Below, piece by piece: positions 31,694-40,862 of a stretch of 64,000 nt of DNA. The notes under the pieces were generated by a model. It was not told the DNA's origin. It was given only the letters and a program-made list of their open reading frames with translations, and searched no databases. Source of the stretch: CAVQNQ01 sp963714205. Its GTDB lineage: Bacteria; Acidobacteriota; Terriglobia; Bryobacterales; Bryobacteraceae. The translations under genes were made by a program, and so were the position numbers. Position 1 is the stretch's first letter; every line of letters starts with the position of its first letter. The stretch spans positions 1,550,001-1,614,000 of the forward strand of contig CAVQNQ010000002.1 in assembly GCA_963714205.1 (NCBI GenBank), in the 5' to 3' direction.

Positions 31694-33751
31694 CTAAGGG
31701 TTCCCGCGGGCTGCCGTCCGGCTGCGCTTGGCGAGCGCGTCCAGCAGCACCTTCACCGGCCGCGCGGCGGCCAGGTTAACCTCCGCCGAGGGCTTCGAAA
31801 TACGCGCCAACTCCCGTGCCTGGCGCGCCAGCCACTCGGCCGGAGCCGGTTTGCCCGATTGCAGGTAGTTCAGAGTCGCCGTTCCCATGAAGCCCAGGCG
31901 CGACAAGTCTTTCGAGAGCGGCCTGGCCTCGTCCAGCAGGCTGTTGCCTTCGGCCAGCTCCTGAAACGCCGTGTCGTTCGCCACCCATTGGCGGAACTCC
32001 TCGCGCAGCCGGACACTATCGGGCGCGCTGCCGGCTCCAGCGGCGGCCACCACCCGGGCCCCCCGCTCCAGGGAGCGCACCCGCTCGCTCTCGGGACGGG
32101 CCGCGTCCACCAGCCGGTTCAGCGGCGTCTGGGTCGTGTAGTCTGCCGCCGCCCGCCGCGGGCCCAACCCCAGCGCCTCGCAGACATCGGCCAGCCGGCG
32201 CAGCGGTCCGGCCGGCCGGCCGCCCGCCAGCCGGTCCAGCATCGCCGCGTAATTGTCGCGGTGCCGCACGCCTGTCCATTCCAGCGCGCGGCTGATCGCC
32301 TCCAAGCGGTCGTACATCGATGCCCCGTCGGCTGTCTCGCGCGGCGACCAGAGCCGCTCCGCGATGGCCGCTGCTCTCGGCCAGATGCGCGAATCCACGG
32401 TCTCGGCATCCACCAGCTCGGCCCACATGCAGGCCTCGCCGCCCAATATGCGCGCCGCCGCCTCGGAATTGAGTTGGGCGCCCGCGCCCGCCAGGGGATC
32501 TACAGAGTAGTGGTAACTCGCCGGGCTCAAGTGGTCCAGATAGTACCCCGATGAGAGAATCCCCGAATATCCCTGGGCCGCCGCTTCGGCCAGCGCCGCC
32601 TGCCTGCGCCACGACTGTATCACCGTCGATTTCGGAAGCGCGGGATTCAGCACCTCATCCCACCCGATCATGATCTTGCCGCGCTTCTGAAGCAGCTTTG
32701 AGACCCGCTGGTTGAAGTAAGCCTGCAATGCGCCGTTATCCGGCAGCCCGTGTTCCCTGGCGAAGGCCTGAATACCCGGCGAGTTACTCCACTGGCTGCC
32801 ACTTACTTCGTCGCCGCCTATGTGAAAATACGGATCCGGAAACAGCGCGGTCATCTCCTCGAAAAAGCCGTCCAGAAACGTATAAGTCTCTTCGCGGCTC
32901 GGGTCCATCGCCGGGTCGAAGACCCCGAAGTTACGTGCGATGGAATAAATACCCGGCGCGCTCGCCAGCTCCGGATACGCCGCGAACCAACTCGTCGTAT
33001 GGCCGGGGATGTCGAACTCCGGCACCACGCGGATGCCCCTGTCGCGCGCGTAACTTACTATTCGGCGGATCTCCTCCTGCGTATAATAGCGGCCGTCCGA
33101 GCCCATTTCGTGCAGCCGCGGATAGCGGAGGCTTTCCACGCGGAAAGCCTGATCGTCCGAGAGGTGCCAGTGAAACACGTTGAGCTTCACCGCGGCCATG
33201 GCATTCAGGTTTCGCTCGATAACTTCCACCGGCATCCAGTGCCGCGAAACGTCCAGCATGAGACCGCGCCATGCGAAGCGCGGCCGGTCGTCGACGTGAA
33301 TGACCGGGACCTCCCACCCCTGGGGACCGGGACCGATCAGTTGCGCGAAGGTCGCGAGAGCGTGCAGCGTTCCCCACAAGGTTACGGACTGGATGCGGGC
33401 GTCTTCCGCCGAGACATCCAACGTGTAAGACTCGTCTATCCCCAGCGCGGGATAGTCGGATTTCCCGCTAGGGCACTCGACCCGCAGGAGAGCGCCGGTG
33501 CCGTCCGGGAGCCGCCCGGCCGCCATGAGGATGCCAGTCTGCCGCGCGATGCGCTCCACGAAGCGATCCAAAGCGGCGTCCAGGCGCGCATCCCCGCAGC
33601 CCGCCGCGGCCACGCTGAAACCCGCGCCGATAACCAGCCGGCCGGGAGCACGCTCGGCTTTCACCGGCATCGGCATAACCGGCAGGGAAGCCGCGCGGGC
33701 GGGCGGCGTCCCGCTTGCCGCCAGCGCCAGGTACGTGAAGAAGCGAAGCAT
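31694..33751 (-). CDS. Beta-N-acetylhexosaminidase (GH20), exported
   Basis: A 685-residue glycoside hydrolase. A signal peptide (MLRFFTYLALAASGTPPARA) is followed by the GH20b-type N-terminal domain and the TIM barrel, with NVFHWHLSDDQAFR and the catalytic D314-E315 pair in FHIGGDEVSG. The tryptophan-rich substrate pocket is suggested by SWRRQ and EACMWAE. The last 200 residues form an uncharacterised helical C-terminal domain. It should release N-acetylglucosamine from chitin- or glycan-derived substrates in the periplasm. I moved the start 12 codons downstream of the first ATG so that the signal peptide begins cleanly. Confidence 0.93.
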   Translation of the reverse strand: MLRFFTYLALAASGTPPARAASLPVMPMPVKAERAPGRLVIGAGFSVAAAGCGDARLDAALDRFVERIARQTGILMAAGRLPDGTGALLRVECPSGKSDYPALGIDESYTLDVSAEDARIQSVTLWGTLHALATFAQLIGPGPQGWEVPVIHVDDRPRFAWRGLMLDVSRHWMPVEVIERNLNAMAAVKLNVFHWHLSDDQAFRVESLRYPRLHEMGSDGRYYTQEEIRRIVSYARDRGIRVVPEFDIPGHTTSWFAAYPELASAPGIYSIARNFGVFDPAMDPSREETYTFLDGFFEEMTALFPDPYFHIGGDEVSGSQWSNSPGIQAFAREHGLPDNGALQAYFNQRVSKLLQKRGKIMIGWDEVLNPALPKSTVIQSWRRQAALAEAAAQGYSGILSSGYYLDHLSPASYHYSVDPLAGAGAQLNSEAAARILGGEACMWAELVDAETVDSRIWPRAAAIAERLWSPRETADGASMYDRLEAISRALEWTGVRHRDNYAAMLDRLAGGRPAGPLRRLADVCEALGLGPRRAAADYTTQTPLNRLVDAARPESERVRSLERGARVVAAAGAGSAPDSVRLREEFRQWVANDTAFQELAEGNSLLDEARPLSKDLSRLGFMGTATLNYLQSGKPAPAEWLARQARELARISKPSAEVNLAAARPVKVLLDALAKRSRTAARGNP

Positions 33752-33813
33752 CTCCTCTACTGAAGCACCCCCCGCCGGTTTCGGCAACCCGCCCGCGCAG
33801 CCCCGATCCGAGG

Positions 33814-33819
33814 GATAAT
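33814..33819 (+). promoter_or_regulatory. Candidate -10 hexamer for the gene at 33826
   Basis: GATAAT ends six bases before the ATG, with no Shine-Dalgarno sequence, so transcription would begin at the A of the start codon. It lies in the gap divergent from the GH20 gene. No -35 is evident. Confidence 0.35.
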
Positions 33820-33825
33820 TTTCTC

Positions 33826-34281
33826 ATGCCCAACCAAGCAACTTACGACGATGCCAACCTGATCCTCCGGCTTTACGAACTCCGCCGGGAGGAAAAACTG
33901 CGGCGCGCCCGCGAGTGGTTTGCCGCGAACTTTCATGCCGCGACTCTCGAGGACGCTAACCGGATCGCCCCGCAGGGTAGCGAGGAGAACGCCTACATGC
34001 GCATGGTGATCAGCTACTGGGACATGGCCGCCTCCTTCGTAGCCTCGGGAATATTGAACCAGGAGCTGTTTTTCAGGACCAACGGGGAGTGCCTGTTCGT
34101 GTGGGAGCGGGTTCGTCACCTCGCGCCGGCCATGCGCGCGATGAGCAAGAACCCGAATTACTGGGGCAACCTGGAAACCGTGGGCAACGCCTTCATCAAG
34201 CAGCTCGAAGCCAACGGTCCGGAAGCCTATCCTGCGTTCCAAGCCATGGTCCACGGCGCCGCCGCGGCGCGCCAATCCTGA
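33826..34281 (+). CDS. Conserved-looking hypothetical cytosolic protein
   Basis: A 151-residue, mostly helical protein with no signal peptide or membrane segment. It contains a polar helix rich in Arg/Glu (LYELRREEKLRRAREWFA), a YMRMVISYWDMAASFVASG helix and an ELFFRTNGECLFVWERV segment. The overall pattern suggests a small helical-bundle protein of the DUF4760-like kind, but I am not certain of the family. It is transcribed alone, divergent from the GH20 gene. Confidence 0.65.
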   Translation: MPNQATYDDANLILRLYELRREEKLRRAREWFAANFHAATLEDANRIAPQGSEENAYMRMVISYWDMAASFVASGILNQELFFRTNGECLFVWERVRHLAPAMRAMSKNPNYWGNLETVGNAFIKQLEANGPEAYPAFQAMVHGAAAARQS

Positions 34282-34316
34282 TTCCTCAACGCCCGGCTTC
34301 AGCACCCACAGACCCC

Positions 34317-34356
34317 GCGGCGCGGCCGGCACCTTTGCTGGTACCGGCCGCGCCGC
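34317..34356 (+). terminator. Strong hairpin after the gene at 33826 (no T-tract)
   Basis: GCGGCGCGGCCGG at 34317-34329 pairs perfectly with CCGGCCGCGCCGC at 34344-34356. The stem can extend inward by six more pairs with one mismatch, leaving a six-base loop. It begins 35 bases after the stop codon. There is no run of T behind it, so it may be a terminator of the type seen in GC-rich genomes, or an mRNA-stabilising structure. Confidence 0.5.
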
Positions 34357-34707
34357 TTGCAATCGGGCTATTCGTCCTGCTAACTTTCCGGCTCGAAATT
34401 GCGCCGCCGCCCACCGCCGCGCCATCTCACCAATGCGCCGTAACGCGCCATTTCGTGCACGGCCCATCGATCTGAGCCCGCACTCGGGCGCATTAGTTAG
34501 TATTAACTATTCCCTGGCACGCGCCGCAAAACAACCCTTTTAGTACTTGGTACGCTATATTGCTCCGCCTGGTATTCATCACCAGTATCTAGAACTTACA
34601 CGCGTTGATTTAAGATCCCAGCCGCCCTATCCTGAAACACGAAGAGCCAGAAAGGCTTGCACAACACCGCCTGGCACAGCAGTTATACGAACTTATCTGG
34701 AGAGTAC
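34357..34707 (+). other. Non-coding stretch upstream of the first PEP-CTERM gene
   Basis: Of the 426-base gap between 34281 and the PEP-CTERM gene, this part holds no convincing gene. It is AT-richer than the surroundings, contains two TGGCAC hexamers (34515-34520 and 34672-34677) without a good partner for a sigma-54 promoter, and ends in a GGAGAG ribosome binding site just before the ATG at 34708. A long untranslated leader or upstream regulatory region is plausible. No clear hairpin or -10/-35 pair was found. Confidence 0.4.
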
Positions 34708-35397
34708 ATGCGAATTCTCAACCCGTCAACGCGCAGCGCACTGAATTCCGTCGCGATCGGAGTTATCGCGCTCATCGCTCTTGGCACGGCCCGCGCCGAT
34801 ATGATCAGCACGCAAACCGAAAGCATTCCTGCCACCTTCACCAACTGGACCAACACTTACTTGTTTAACCAGTTCAATCCGGCATTGGGCACGCTCGAAT
34901 CCGTGACCGTCAGCTCTCAAGGCTTTCTTAATGACTTGAGCGTCGCCTTCAAGAACACCGATGGCGTCACCGAGAACGTCTACTCCTACCAGGAGACGTT
35001 CCAGATCGGTTTGGCCGGTCCGGGCATCTCCCAAAACTCGTCCGTCGCTTCGGTCATCCTTGGGTCTTTCCCCGTACTCAGCGGCCAAACTATCACTGAC
35101 AACCTAGCTCCGCCCACCGTAAATGGAAGCCTGGTTTCCAACACCCTCTCCAGTTCCCTCGGAGCTTTTGAAGGCACCGGCGAGGTGACATTTACCGGAA
35201 CAAGCGCGGCGCAGCAAAACTCTTCCGCCAACGCCAATCTTCAGGTCAGCCCAGTAGCCGAAGCCTCGCAGACGGTAACCGTGACATACGACTACAAGCC
35301 CACGGCCACTCCCGAGCCCTTTACCATGTCGTTGTCGGGCATCGGGCTCGTCCTGCTCTCGTTAATCGGGCGCAAGCGTCTTGCCCGCCACGGTTAG
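34708..35397 (+). CDS. PEP-CTERM sorting domain protein (choice-of-anchor E type)
   Basis: A 229-residue exported protein. The signal peptide (LNSVAIGVIALIALGTARA) is followed by a beta-rich domain with TNWTNTYLFNQFNPALGTLE, the pattern of choice-of-anchor E proteins. It ends in a PEP-CTERM tail: TPEPFTMSLSGIG, a hydrophobic helix and the basic stop RKRLARHG. Such tails are processed by an exosortase and the proteins go to the cell surface or the extracellular matrix. No exosortase lies in this window. A GGAGAG site precedes the ATG at 34708. A paralog follows at 35619. Confidence 0.85.
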   Translation: MRILNPSTRSALNSVAIGVIALIALGTARADMISTQTESIPATFTNWTNTYLFNQFNPALGTLESVTVSSQGFLNDLSVAFKNTDGVTENVYSYQETFQIGLAGPGISQNSSVASVILGSFPVLSGQTITDNLAPPTVNGSLVSNTLSSSLGAFEGTGEVTFTGTSAAQQNSSANANLQVSPVAEASQTVTVTYDYKPTATPEPFTMSLSGIGLVLLSLIGRKRLARHG

Positions 35398-35417
35398 GTA
35401 AGCGCGCGCGGGCGGAA

Positions 35418-35444
35418 CGCGGCGGACCTACCGATTCCGCCGCG
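35418..35444 (+). terminator. Hairpin after the first PEP-CTERM gene
   Basis: CGCGGCGGA and TCCGCCGCG form a perfect 9-bp stem around a nine-base loop, 20 bases after the stop codon. There is no T-tract. It separates the two PEP-CTERM paralogs and could end the first transcript or stabilise its 3' end. Confidence 0.4.
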
Positions 35445-35618
35445 AACTACCGGGCGCCGCGGAAGTTTACCGAAGTTAGCATCCCAGGGCCCCAATCGGT
35501 GCCCTCAGTACCGGTACTTTAATTATCGAAAGCTAACATAAATATAGAGATAACCAGTTTTTTGGCATTGACCCAGCGGCACCTCGCTCGTATTCTGGAC
35601 TTGGTGGTGCACGAGTAT

Positions 35619-36323
35619 ATGACGAAGCTGAGACGGTCAATGCGAGCAATAAGCATCTCCCTGACGACCGTGGGGGTTCTCGTATCGATGGGGGCCGGCA
35701 CGGCCGGCGCCACCACCATCACCCAGACAATCGACTATGGCCCCAGCTATACCGATTGGACCAACTCCTACGTTTTCACCCAGTTCAATCCTTCGTTGGG
35801 CACCCTCAACTTCGTCACGGTCGAGTCGCAGGGGATTCTCAATATCATGACCGCGACTTTCACAGACCCTACGAAGACAGCGGAGACTCTTACTTCCTAC
35901 CAGGAGACTTTCCAGGCCACTTTGACCGGACCAAGCGGGACCAATCAGAACTCCACGGTCGCTCTTCCTTCCATTGGGCCCATCACCCTCGGTCCGGCGG
36001 GATCCGGCAGCGACACCGCCAGCCAGAACGCCTCCGATCAGTCCGGGAATCTGGTCACCAACACTTACACAAGCTCCCTGGGGGTATATGAGGGCCTCGG
36101 TACGGTGACTTTCAATGGAGCCGCCCAGGCGCTCCAGATGTTTTCCGGCGACAGCAACATCGATTGGGGCGCCACGACCACAGCCTCGCAGGACGTCACT
36201 TTGATATACAATTACACCCCGACGGGAATTCCGGAGCCGTTCAGCATGGTTCTTTCGGGATCCGGCCTGGCCGTGATGCTGCTGGGCGGCAAGCGCCTGG
36301 CGCGTTCCCGAGGCGGCAATTGA
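35619..36323 (+). CDS. PEP-CTERM sorting domain protein, paralog of 34708-35397
   Basis: A 234-residue exported protein with a basic signal-peptide start (MTKLRRSMRAISISLTTVGV) ending near GTAGA. The beta domain opens TDWTNSYVFTQFNPSLGTLN, clearly matching the upstream paralog, and there is a shared SYQETFQ motif in the middle. It ends IPEPFSMVLSGSGLAV, a hydrophobic helix and KRLARSRGG, a PEP-CTERM tail. ATGs at 35619 and 35640 are both possible; I chose the first because it gives a normal charged n-region. The two genes look like a tandem duplication with later divergence. Confidence 0.83.
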   Translation: MTKLRRSMRAISISLTTVGVLVSMGAGTAGATTITQTIDYGPSYTDWTNSYVFTQFNPSLGTLNFVTVESQGILNIMTATFTDPTKTAETLTSYQETFQATLTGPSGTNQNSTVALPSIGPITLGPAGSGSDTASQNASDQSGNLVTNTYTSSLGVYEGLGTVTFNGAAQALQMFSGDSNIDWGATTTASQDVTLIYNYTPTGIPEPFSMVLSGSGLAVMLLGGKRLARSRGGN

Positions 36324-36373
36324 ATCACTCTACGCTATACTATTGATTTAGGTTCAGTTCCCCGCGTTTCCCC

Positions 36374-37195
36374 ATGGCTGCAATGAGTGTCATCTGGCTG
36401 CGGGTGGCCGCCGCGCTATATTCTCTCGGCCTCCTGCACGCGATCCTTACCCTGGTCCGCCGGAGGGAGCAGCTTTTCCGCGTGGCGCTGGGGGCCTTCG
36501 GCCTGGGCAGCGTCTTTCATTTTGTTTCGATCGTCGAAGAGGGGCTGCTGAATAATCGCTGCCCTATTAATAATTTCTACGAAACGCTCTCGATGTGCGC
36601 CTTTCTGATCGTGCTGCTCTATCTTTTTGTGCATTGGCGCTATCGCATGGAGAGCCTCAGCGTGTTCATCTTTCCGCTGGTTTTCGTGATGTCACTGGTG
36701 GCCACCCTGGGCAACCCGGTCAGTGCCTGGTCGAGCCCGGTGGTCCGCAACGCCTGGCTGACCGTGCATATCGTGCTGGTGCTGCTGGGCTATGCCGCGC
36801 TGCTGGTGACCGCGGGGGCCTCCGTGCTCTATCTGTTTCAGGAGCGCGAGCTCAAAAGCAAGAAACCACGCGGCCTCTATTACCGGCTGCCGGCTCTGGG
36901 CGCTCTCGACGACCTGATCTCGAAAGCCATGGCCGTGGGATTCGTGCTCATCACCCTGGCGGTGATCGCCGGCAGCACGTGGGCGTTTATCGAACTCAGA
37001 TCCAACTGGCTTGGCCAACCGAAGATCGCCATCTCGTTCTTCACCTGGTTCGTCTACCTTGCGATGGTTTGCCTGCGGACTACCGCCGGCTGGCGCGGGC
37101 GCAAGGCCGCCATCATGACGATCACGGTGCTGGGCTTCTCGGCTCTGACCTGGGCCGCCCACGCCCGCCTGGGAACCATGCTGGTGAAGCCATGA
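36374..37195 (+). CDS. CcsA/HemX-like cytochrome c assembly membrane protein
   Basis: A 273-residue integral membrane protein with about eight membrane helices. Conserved histidines are in FHFVSIVEEG near residue 53 and LTVHIVLVLLGY near residue 135, and NNFYETLSM is a typical family motif. Members are either the heme-handling CcsA/ResC part of cytochrome c maturation or HemX, which modulates glutamyl-tRNA reductase. The stop overlaps the hemA start by four bases (ATGA), the usual hemX-hemA order, so HemX is the more likely role. It is the first gene of the heme operon. Confidence 0.85.
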   Translation: MAAMSVIWLRVAAALYSLGLLHAILTLVRRREQLFRVALGAFGLGSVFHFVSIVEEGLLNNRCPINNFYETLSMCAFLIVLLYLFVHWRYRMESLSVFIFPLVFVMSLVATLGNPVSAWSSPVVRNAWLTVHIVLVLLGYAALLVTAGASVLYLFQERELKSKKPRGLYYRLPALGALDDLISKAMAVGFVLITLAVIAGSTWAFIELRSNWLGQPKIAISFFTWFVYLAMVCLRTTAGWRGRKAAIMTITVLGFSALTWAAHARLGTMLVKP

Positions 37196-38457
37196 AGCTG
37201 CTCACCGCCGGCGTGAGCCATAAGACGGCCCCCGTGGAAGTTCGCGAGTGCCTGGCCTTCCGCCCCGAAGCCCTGCCCGCGGCGCTGGCCGATCTGAAGC
37301 AACGGCCGGGAGTGGCGGAAGCTGTCATTCTCTCCACATGCAACCGCGTCGAAATCACCGTCACCACGGAGGATTCGGCCGACCCGCGGGCCATCGTCGA
37401 GGCCTTTCTGGAAGAGGCCAAGGTTCTCGACCCGCGCTCCATCGCGCCGCATCTGTATCGCCACGAAGGCCGCGAGGCGATCCATCACCTGTTTCGCGTG
37501 GCGTCCAGCCTGGACTCCATGGTGGTGGGCGAGCCGCAGATCCTCGGGCAGCTTAAGGAAGCCTATGCCGCCGCCAAGGGCTGCGGCGCGCTGTGCGGCT
37601 GGCTGGAGGGGCTGTACGCGCGCGCCTTCGGCGTGGCCAAGCGGGTGCGCTCGGAAACCGGCATCGGGCAGATGGCCGTATCGGTGAGCTACGCGGCGGT
37701 TGAGCTGGCGCGCAAGATCTTCGGCTCGCTGGACCATCGCACCATCATGATCGTCGGCGCCGGCAAGATGTCGGAGCTGGCCGCGCGCCACCTGCGGCGC
37801 TCGGGGGCTTCGCACGTCTTCGTGACCAACCGGACGCACGAGCGCGCCGTCGAGATGGCCGGCCTGTTTCAGGGCACGCCCGTGGAGTACGCGCGCTTCA
37901 TCGGGATACTGCCCGAGGTGGATATCCTGATCGCCTCCTCGGGGGCGCCGCACTACATTCTGCGCAAGGAGGAGATGCAACGCGTGATCGCGGCGCGCCG
38001 CAACAAGCCCGTGTTCCTCATCGATATCGCCGTGCCGCGCAACATCGAGCCGGCGGTCAACGAGATCGACAACGTCTATCTCTACGATATCGACGACCTG
38101 CAGGAGGTGGTCAACGCCAACCTGCGCGAGCGCATGAAGGAGGCCGATCGCGCCGAAGCCCTGGTGGTCGAAGAGGTCGAGCGCACCATGGCGCGGCTGA
38201 AGGTGGCCGAGGTTACCCCTACCATCGTGGGCCTGCAGGAGCAGCTCGAGCAGATCCGCGCAGCCGAGCTGGAGAAGGTGCGGCGGCGCTACGGCCCGTT
38301 CACGCCGCAGCAGGAGGAGGCCCTGGAGGCCCTCACCCGCGGGATCATGAACAAGGTAGCGCATGGGCCCATTTCGGAATTGCGGAACCACGCCGGGCGG
38401 CCGGAAGGCACGCAGGTGATCGCGGCGTTCCGCAAGGCCTTCCATCTGCGGGATTGA
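37192..38457 (+). CDS. hemA: Glutamyl-tRNA reductase
   Basis: HemA reduces glutamyl-tRNA to glutamate 1-semialdehyde, starting heme synthesis. The 421-residue protein has GVSHKTAPVEVRE, the catalytic C50 in STCNRVEI, GEPQILGQLKEAY, the NADPH-binding turn VGAGKMSELAARHL, and a C-terminal dimerisation helix. I use the ATG at 37192, which overlaps the CcsA/HemX-like gene. The frame is open upstream but only as a shadow of that gene. hemC follows after three bases. Confidence 0.96.
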   Translation: MKLLTAGVSHKTAPVEVRECLAFRPEALPAALADLKQRPGVAEAVILSTCNRVEITVTTEDSADPRAIVEAFLEEAKVLDPRSIAPHLYRHEGREAIHHLFRVASSLDSMVVGEPQILGQLKEAYAAAKGCGALCGWLEGLYARAFGVAKRVRSETGIGQMAVSVSYAAVELARKIFGSLDHRTIMIVGAGKMSELAARHLRRSGASHVFVTNRTHERAVEMAGLFQGTPVEYARFIGILPEVDILIASSGAPHYILRKEEMQRVIAARRNKPVFLIDIAVPRNIEPAVNEIDNVYLYDIDDLQEVVNANLRERMKEADRAEALVVEEVERTMARLKVAEVTPTIVGLQEQLEQIRAAELEKVRRRYGPFTPQQEEALEALTRGIMNKVAHGPISELRNHAGRPEGTQVIAAFRKAFHLRD

Positions 38458-38460
38458 GGC

Positions 38461-39360
38461 ATGCTCGTTATCGCATCGCGCGGTTCGCAACTGGCCTGGT
38501 GGCAGGCCCGCTGGGTGGCCGGGCGGCTTCAGGGGCTGGGCCACGAGTGCCGCATCGAGATCATCAAGACGACCGGCGATAAGATCGCCGATGTTCCGCT
38601 GGCCAAGGTGGGAACCAAGGGTCTGTTCACGAAGGAGATCGAGGAGGCGCTCCTGGAGGGCCGCGCGGACCTGGCGGTGCACAGCCTCAAAGACCTGCCC
38701 ACGGAGCTTCCGGAAGGCCTGGTGCTGGCCGCTATCCCGGGGCGCGAAGATCCGCGCGATGCGGTGGCCGGCCGTCCGCTGGCCGCGCTGCCGGCGGGCG
38801 CCCGCGTGGGCACCAGCTCTCTGCGGCGCGCCGCCCTGCTTCGCAAGCTCCGTCCGGACCTGGTGGTGGAATCCGTGCGCGGCAACCTGGACACGCGCCT
38901 GCGCAAGCTCGATGAAGGCCGGTACGATGCTATTCTGCTGGCGGCCGCCGGGTTGAAGCGCCTCGGCTGGGAGCAGCGCATCGCGGAGATTCTGCCCGTC
39001 GATATCATTTGCCCGGCGGTGGGGCAGGGTGCGCTGGCCATCGAAACGCTAACGAGCGGCGCCGGCCGGGACGCCTGCGCGGCGCTCGACGATGCGGATG
39101 CCCGCGCCGCGGTGGCCGCTGAACGGGCCGTGCTGGCGGCTCTGGGCGGCGGCTGCCAGGTGCCCATCGGAGCGCACGCCGAAGTGCGGGACGGCCGCCT
39201 GCGCCTGTTCGCCGTGGTGGCCTCGCCGGATGGCGCGGAGACGATCCGCGCGGAAGCGGAAGGCGCGCCGGACGCCGCCGAGGAGCTTGGCCGGGCGCTG
39301 GGGGCGGATCTTCTCGAGCGGGGCGCGCGGGCCATCCTGGAAGCCGTGTACCATTCATGA
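38461..39360 (+). CDS. hemC: Porphobilinogen deaminase (hydroxymethylbilane synthase)
   Basis: HemC joins four porphobilinogens into hydroxymethylbilane. The 299-residue protein opens IASRGSQLAWWQA, has GLFTKEIEEALLEGRADLA, HSLKDLPTELPEG (active-site region), RVGTSSLRR, SVRGNLDTRL and the dipyrromethane-cofactor cysteine C232 in LGGGCQVPIGAHA. Its stop overlaps the cobA-hemD start by four bases. All binding residues I can see are intact. Confidence 0.96.
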   Translation: MLVIASRGSQLAWWQARWVAGRLQGLGHECRIEIIKTTGDKIADVPLAKVGTKGLFTKEIEEALLEGRADLAVHSLKDLPTELPEGLVLAAIPGREDPRDAVAGRPLAALPAGARVGTSSLRRAALLRKLRPDLVVESVRGNLDTRLRKLDEGRYDAILLAAAGLKRLGWEQRIAEILPVDIICPAVGQGALAIETLTSGAGRDACAALDDADARAAVAAERAVLAALGGGCQVPIGAHAEVRDGRLRLFAVVASPDGAETIRAEAEGAPDAAEELGRALGADLLERGARAILEAVYHS

Positions 39361-40862
39361 GCGGGAAAGTCTACCTGGTCGGCGCGGGTCCGGGCGATCC
39401 AGAACTGGTCACGTGCAAAGGGCGCCGCGTGCTCGAGCGGGCCGATGCGGTGCTGTTCGACCACCGCGCGCCGGGTGCGCTGCTGGACCTGGCGCCTCCC
39501 GAGGCCGAGCGGATCTACGTGGGGAAGCAGCCATCCGAGCGCGTCTTCACCCCAGAGGAGATCGGCGCCATGCTGGTGGAGCGCGCGCGCCGCGGCCTCA
39601 CGGTGGTGCGGCTCAAAGGCGGCGATCCGTTACTCTTCGGACACGGCGGCGAAGAGGCCGAAGCGCTTGCCGAGGCTGGCATTCCGTTCGAAATCGTGCC
39701 GGGCGTCGCCACGCCAATGGGCATCGCGGCGTACACCGGCGTGCCGTTGACCTATCGCGAGCAGGCTTCGGCGGTGACCTTCGTATCGGGGCACGACGCC
39801 GCGGCGATCGACTGGGAGCGGATCGGGCAGGGCGGGACGCTGGTGATCTTTATGGGGATCGCGACGTTTCCGGAAATTGCGCGCCGGCTGATAGAGAACG
39901 GCCGCGCGGCCGATACGCCGGCCATGGCGGTGCGCTGGGCCACCCGCCCGGAACAGGAGACGCTCGAAGGCACGCTGGCGACGCTCCCCGCGCTGATCCG
40001 CGAGCGCGGGCTGAAGCCGCCGGCCACCATCGTGGTGGGGGAAGTAGTACGGCTGCGCCGGAAACTGGATTGGTACGAGCGGCTGCCCCTGTTCGGCAAA
40101 CGGATTGTGGTGACGCGCGCCAGGGGCCAGGCGGAAACGCTGGCGGCCCGGCTGAGAGCGCTGGGGGCCGATGCCGTGGAAGTGCCCACCATCGAGCTCG
40201 CTTCCGCCGCCGATTACGGCCCGCTCGACCGCGCCATCGCGGAGCTGGGCGCATATGACTGGCTGATCTTCACCAGCGCCAACGGCGTGCGCTTTTTCAT
40301 GCATCGCCTGGACCGCTCGGCGGCGGATCTGCGGGCGCTGCGGGCCCGCATCTGCGCCATTGGCCCGGCTACGCGCGCGGCTATCGAAGCCTTGCACCTG
40401 AAAGTGGATCTGATGGGCAGGGAGTACGTAGCCGAAAGCCTGCTCGAAGCCTTCGCATCCCAGGACCTGACGGGATGTCGCGTGCTGCTACCGCGCGCGG
40501 CCGTGGCGCGCGACGTGGTTCCCGTGGAACTGGCGCGGCGCGGCGCGCGCGTGGACGTGGTGGAGGCCTATCGCACGGTGGTCCCCGCCGGCGCGGGCGA
40601 ACGCATCCGCGAAGTTTTCGGCGGCGCGCGCAAGCCGGATGGCATTGCATTCACCAGTTCCTCGACGGTGCAGAACTTCGTAAGCGCGGCGGGCGGAGCG
40701 GCCGTTCTGGATGGCGTGAAGATCGTCTCGATCGGTGCGGTGACCACGCGTACGGCCCGCGAGCTGGGCCTGGAGGTGGCGGCGGAAGCGCGGCCCTTCA
40801 CCGTGGACGGAGTTGCGGGCGCGCTGCTGGCGTTGTTGGGGGGCTATTCCGAAGGCGCATAA
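39357..40862 (+). CDS. cobA-hemD: Fused uroporphyrinogen-III C-methyltransferase and uroporphyrinogen-III synthase
   Basis: A 501-residue bifunctional protein. Residues 1-245 are an S-adenosylmethionine-dependent uroporphyrinogen III methyltransferase (VGAGPGDPELVTCKG, VRLKGGDPLLFGHGGEEAEAL, PGVATPMGIAAYTGVPLT). Residues 250-500 are uroporphyrinogen III synthase (RIVVTRARGQAETLAARL; FTSANGVRFF; FTSSSTVQNF). The fusion can make the cyclic tetrapyrrole and also start the siroheme/cobalamin branch. It is the last gene of the operon and its 3' end overlaps the convergent VWA gene by 19 bases. Confidence 0.95.
   Translation: MSGKVYLVGAGPGDPELVTCKGRRVLERADAVLFDHRAPGALLDLAPPEAERIYVGKQPSERVFTPEEIGAMLVERARRGLTVVRLKGGDPLLFGHGGEEAEALAEAGIPFEIVPGVATPMGIAAYTGVPLTYREQASAVTFVSGHDAAAIDWERIGQGGTLVIFMGIATFPEIARRLIENGRAADTPAMAVRWATRPEQETLEGTLATLPALIRERGLKPPATIVVGEVVRLRRKLDWYERLPLFGKRIVVTRARGQAETLAARLRALGADAVEVPTIELASAADYGPLDRAIAELGAYDWLIFTSANGVRFFMHRLDRSAADLRALRARICAIGPATRAAIEALHLKVDLMGREYVAESLLEAFASQDLTGCRVLLPRAAVARDVVPVELARRGARVDVVEAYRTVVPAGAGERIREVFGGARKPDGIAFTSSSTVQNFVSAAGGAAVLDGVKIVSIGAVTTRTARELGLEVAAEARPFTVDGVAGALLALLGGYSEGA

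Noticed and set aside
34515..34677. Two TGGCAC hexamers resembling the -24 element of sigma-54 promoters upstream of the PEP-CTERM gene
   Set aside because: Neither is followed by TTGC at the required five-base spacing, so I do not call a sigma-54 promoter.
37054..38682. A 542-codon minus-strand frame opposite hemA
   Set aside because: Shadow of hemA; no start context or domain.
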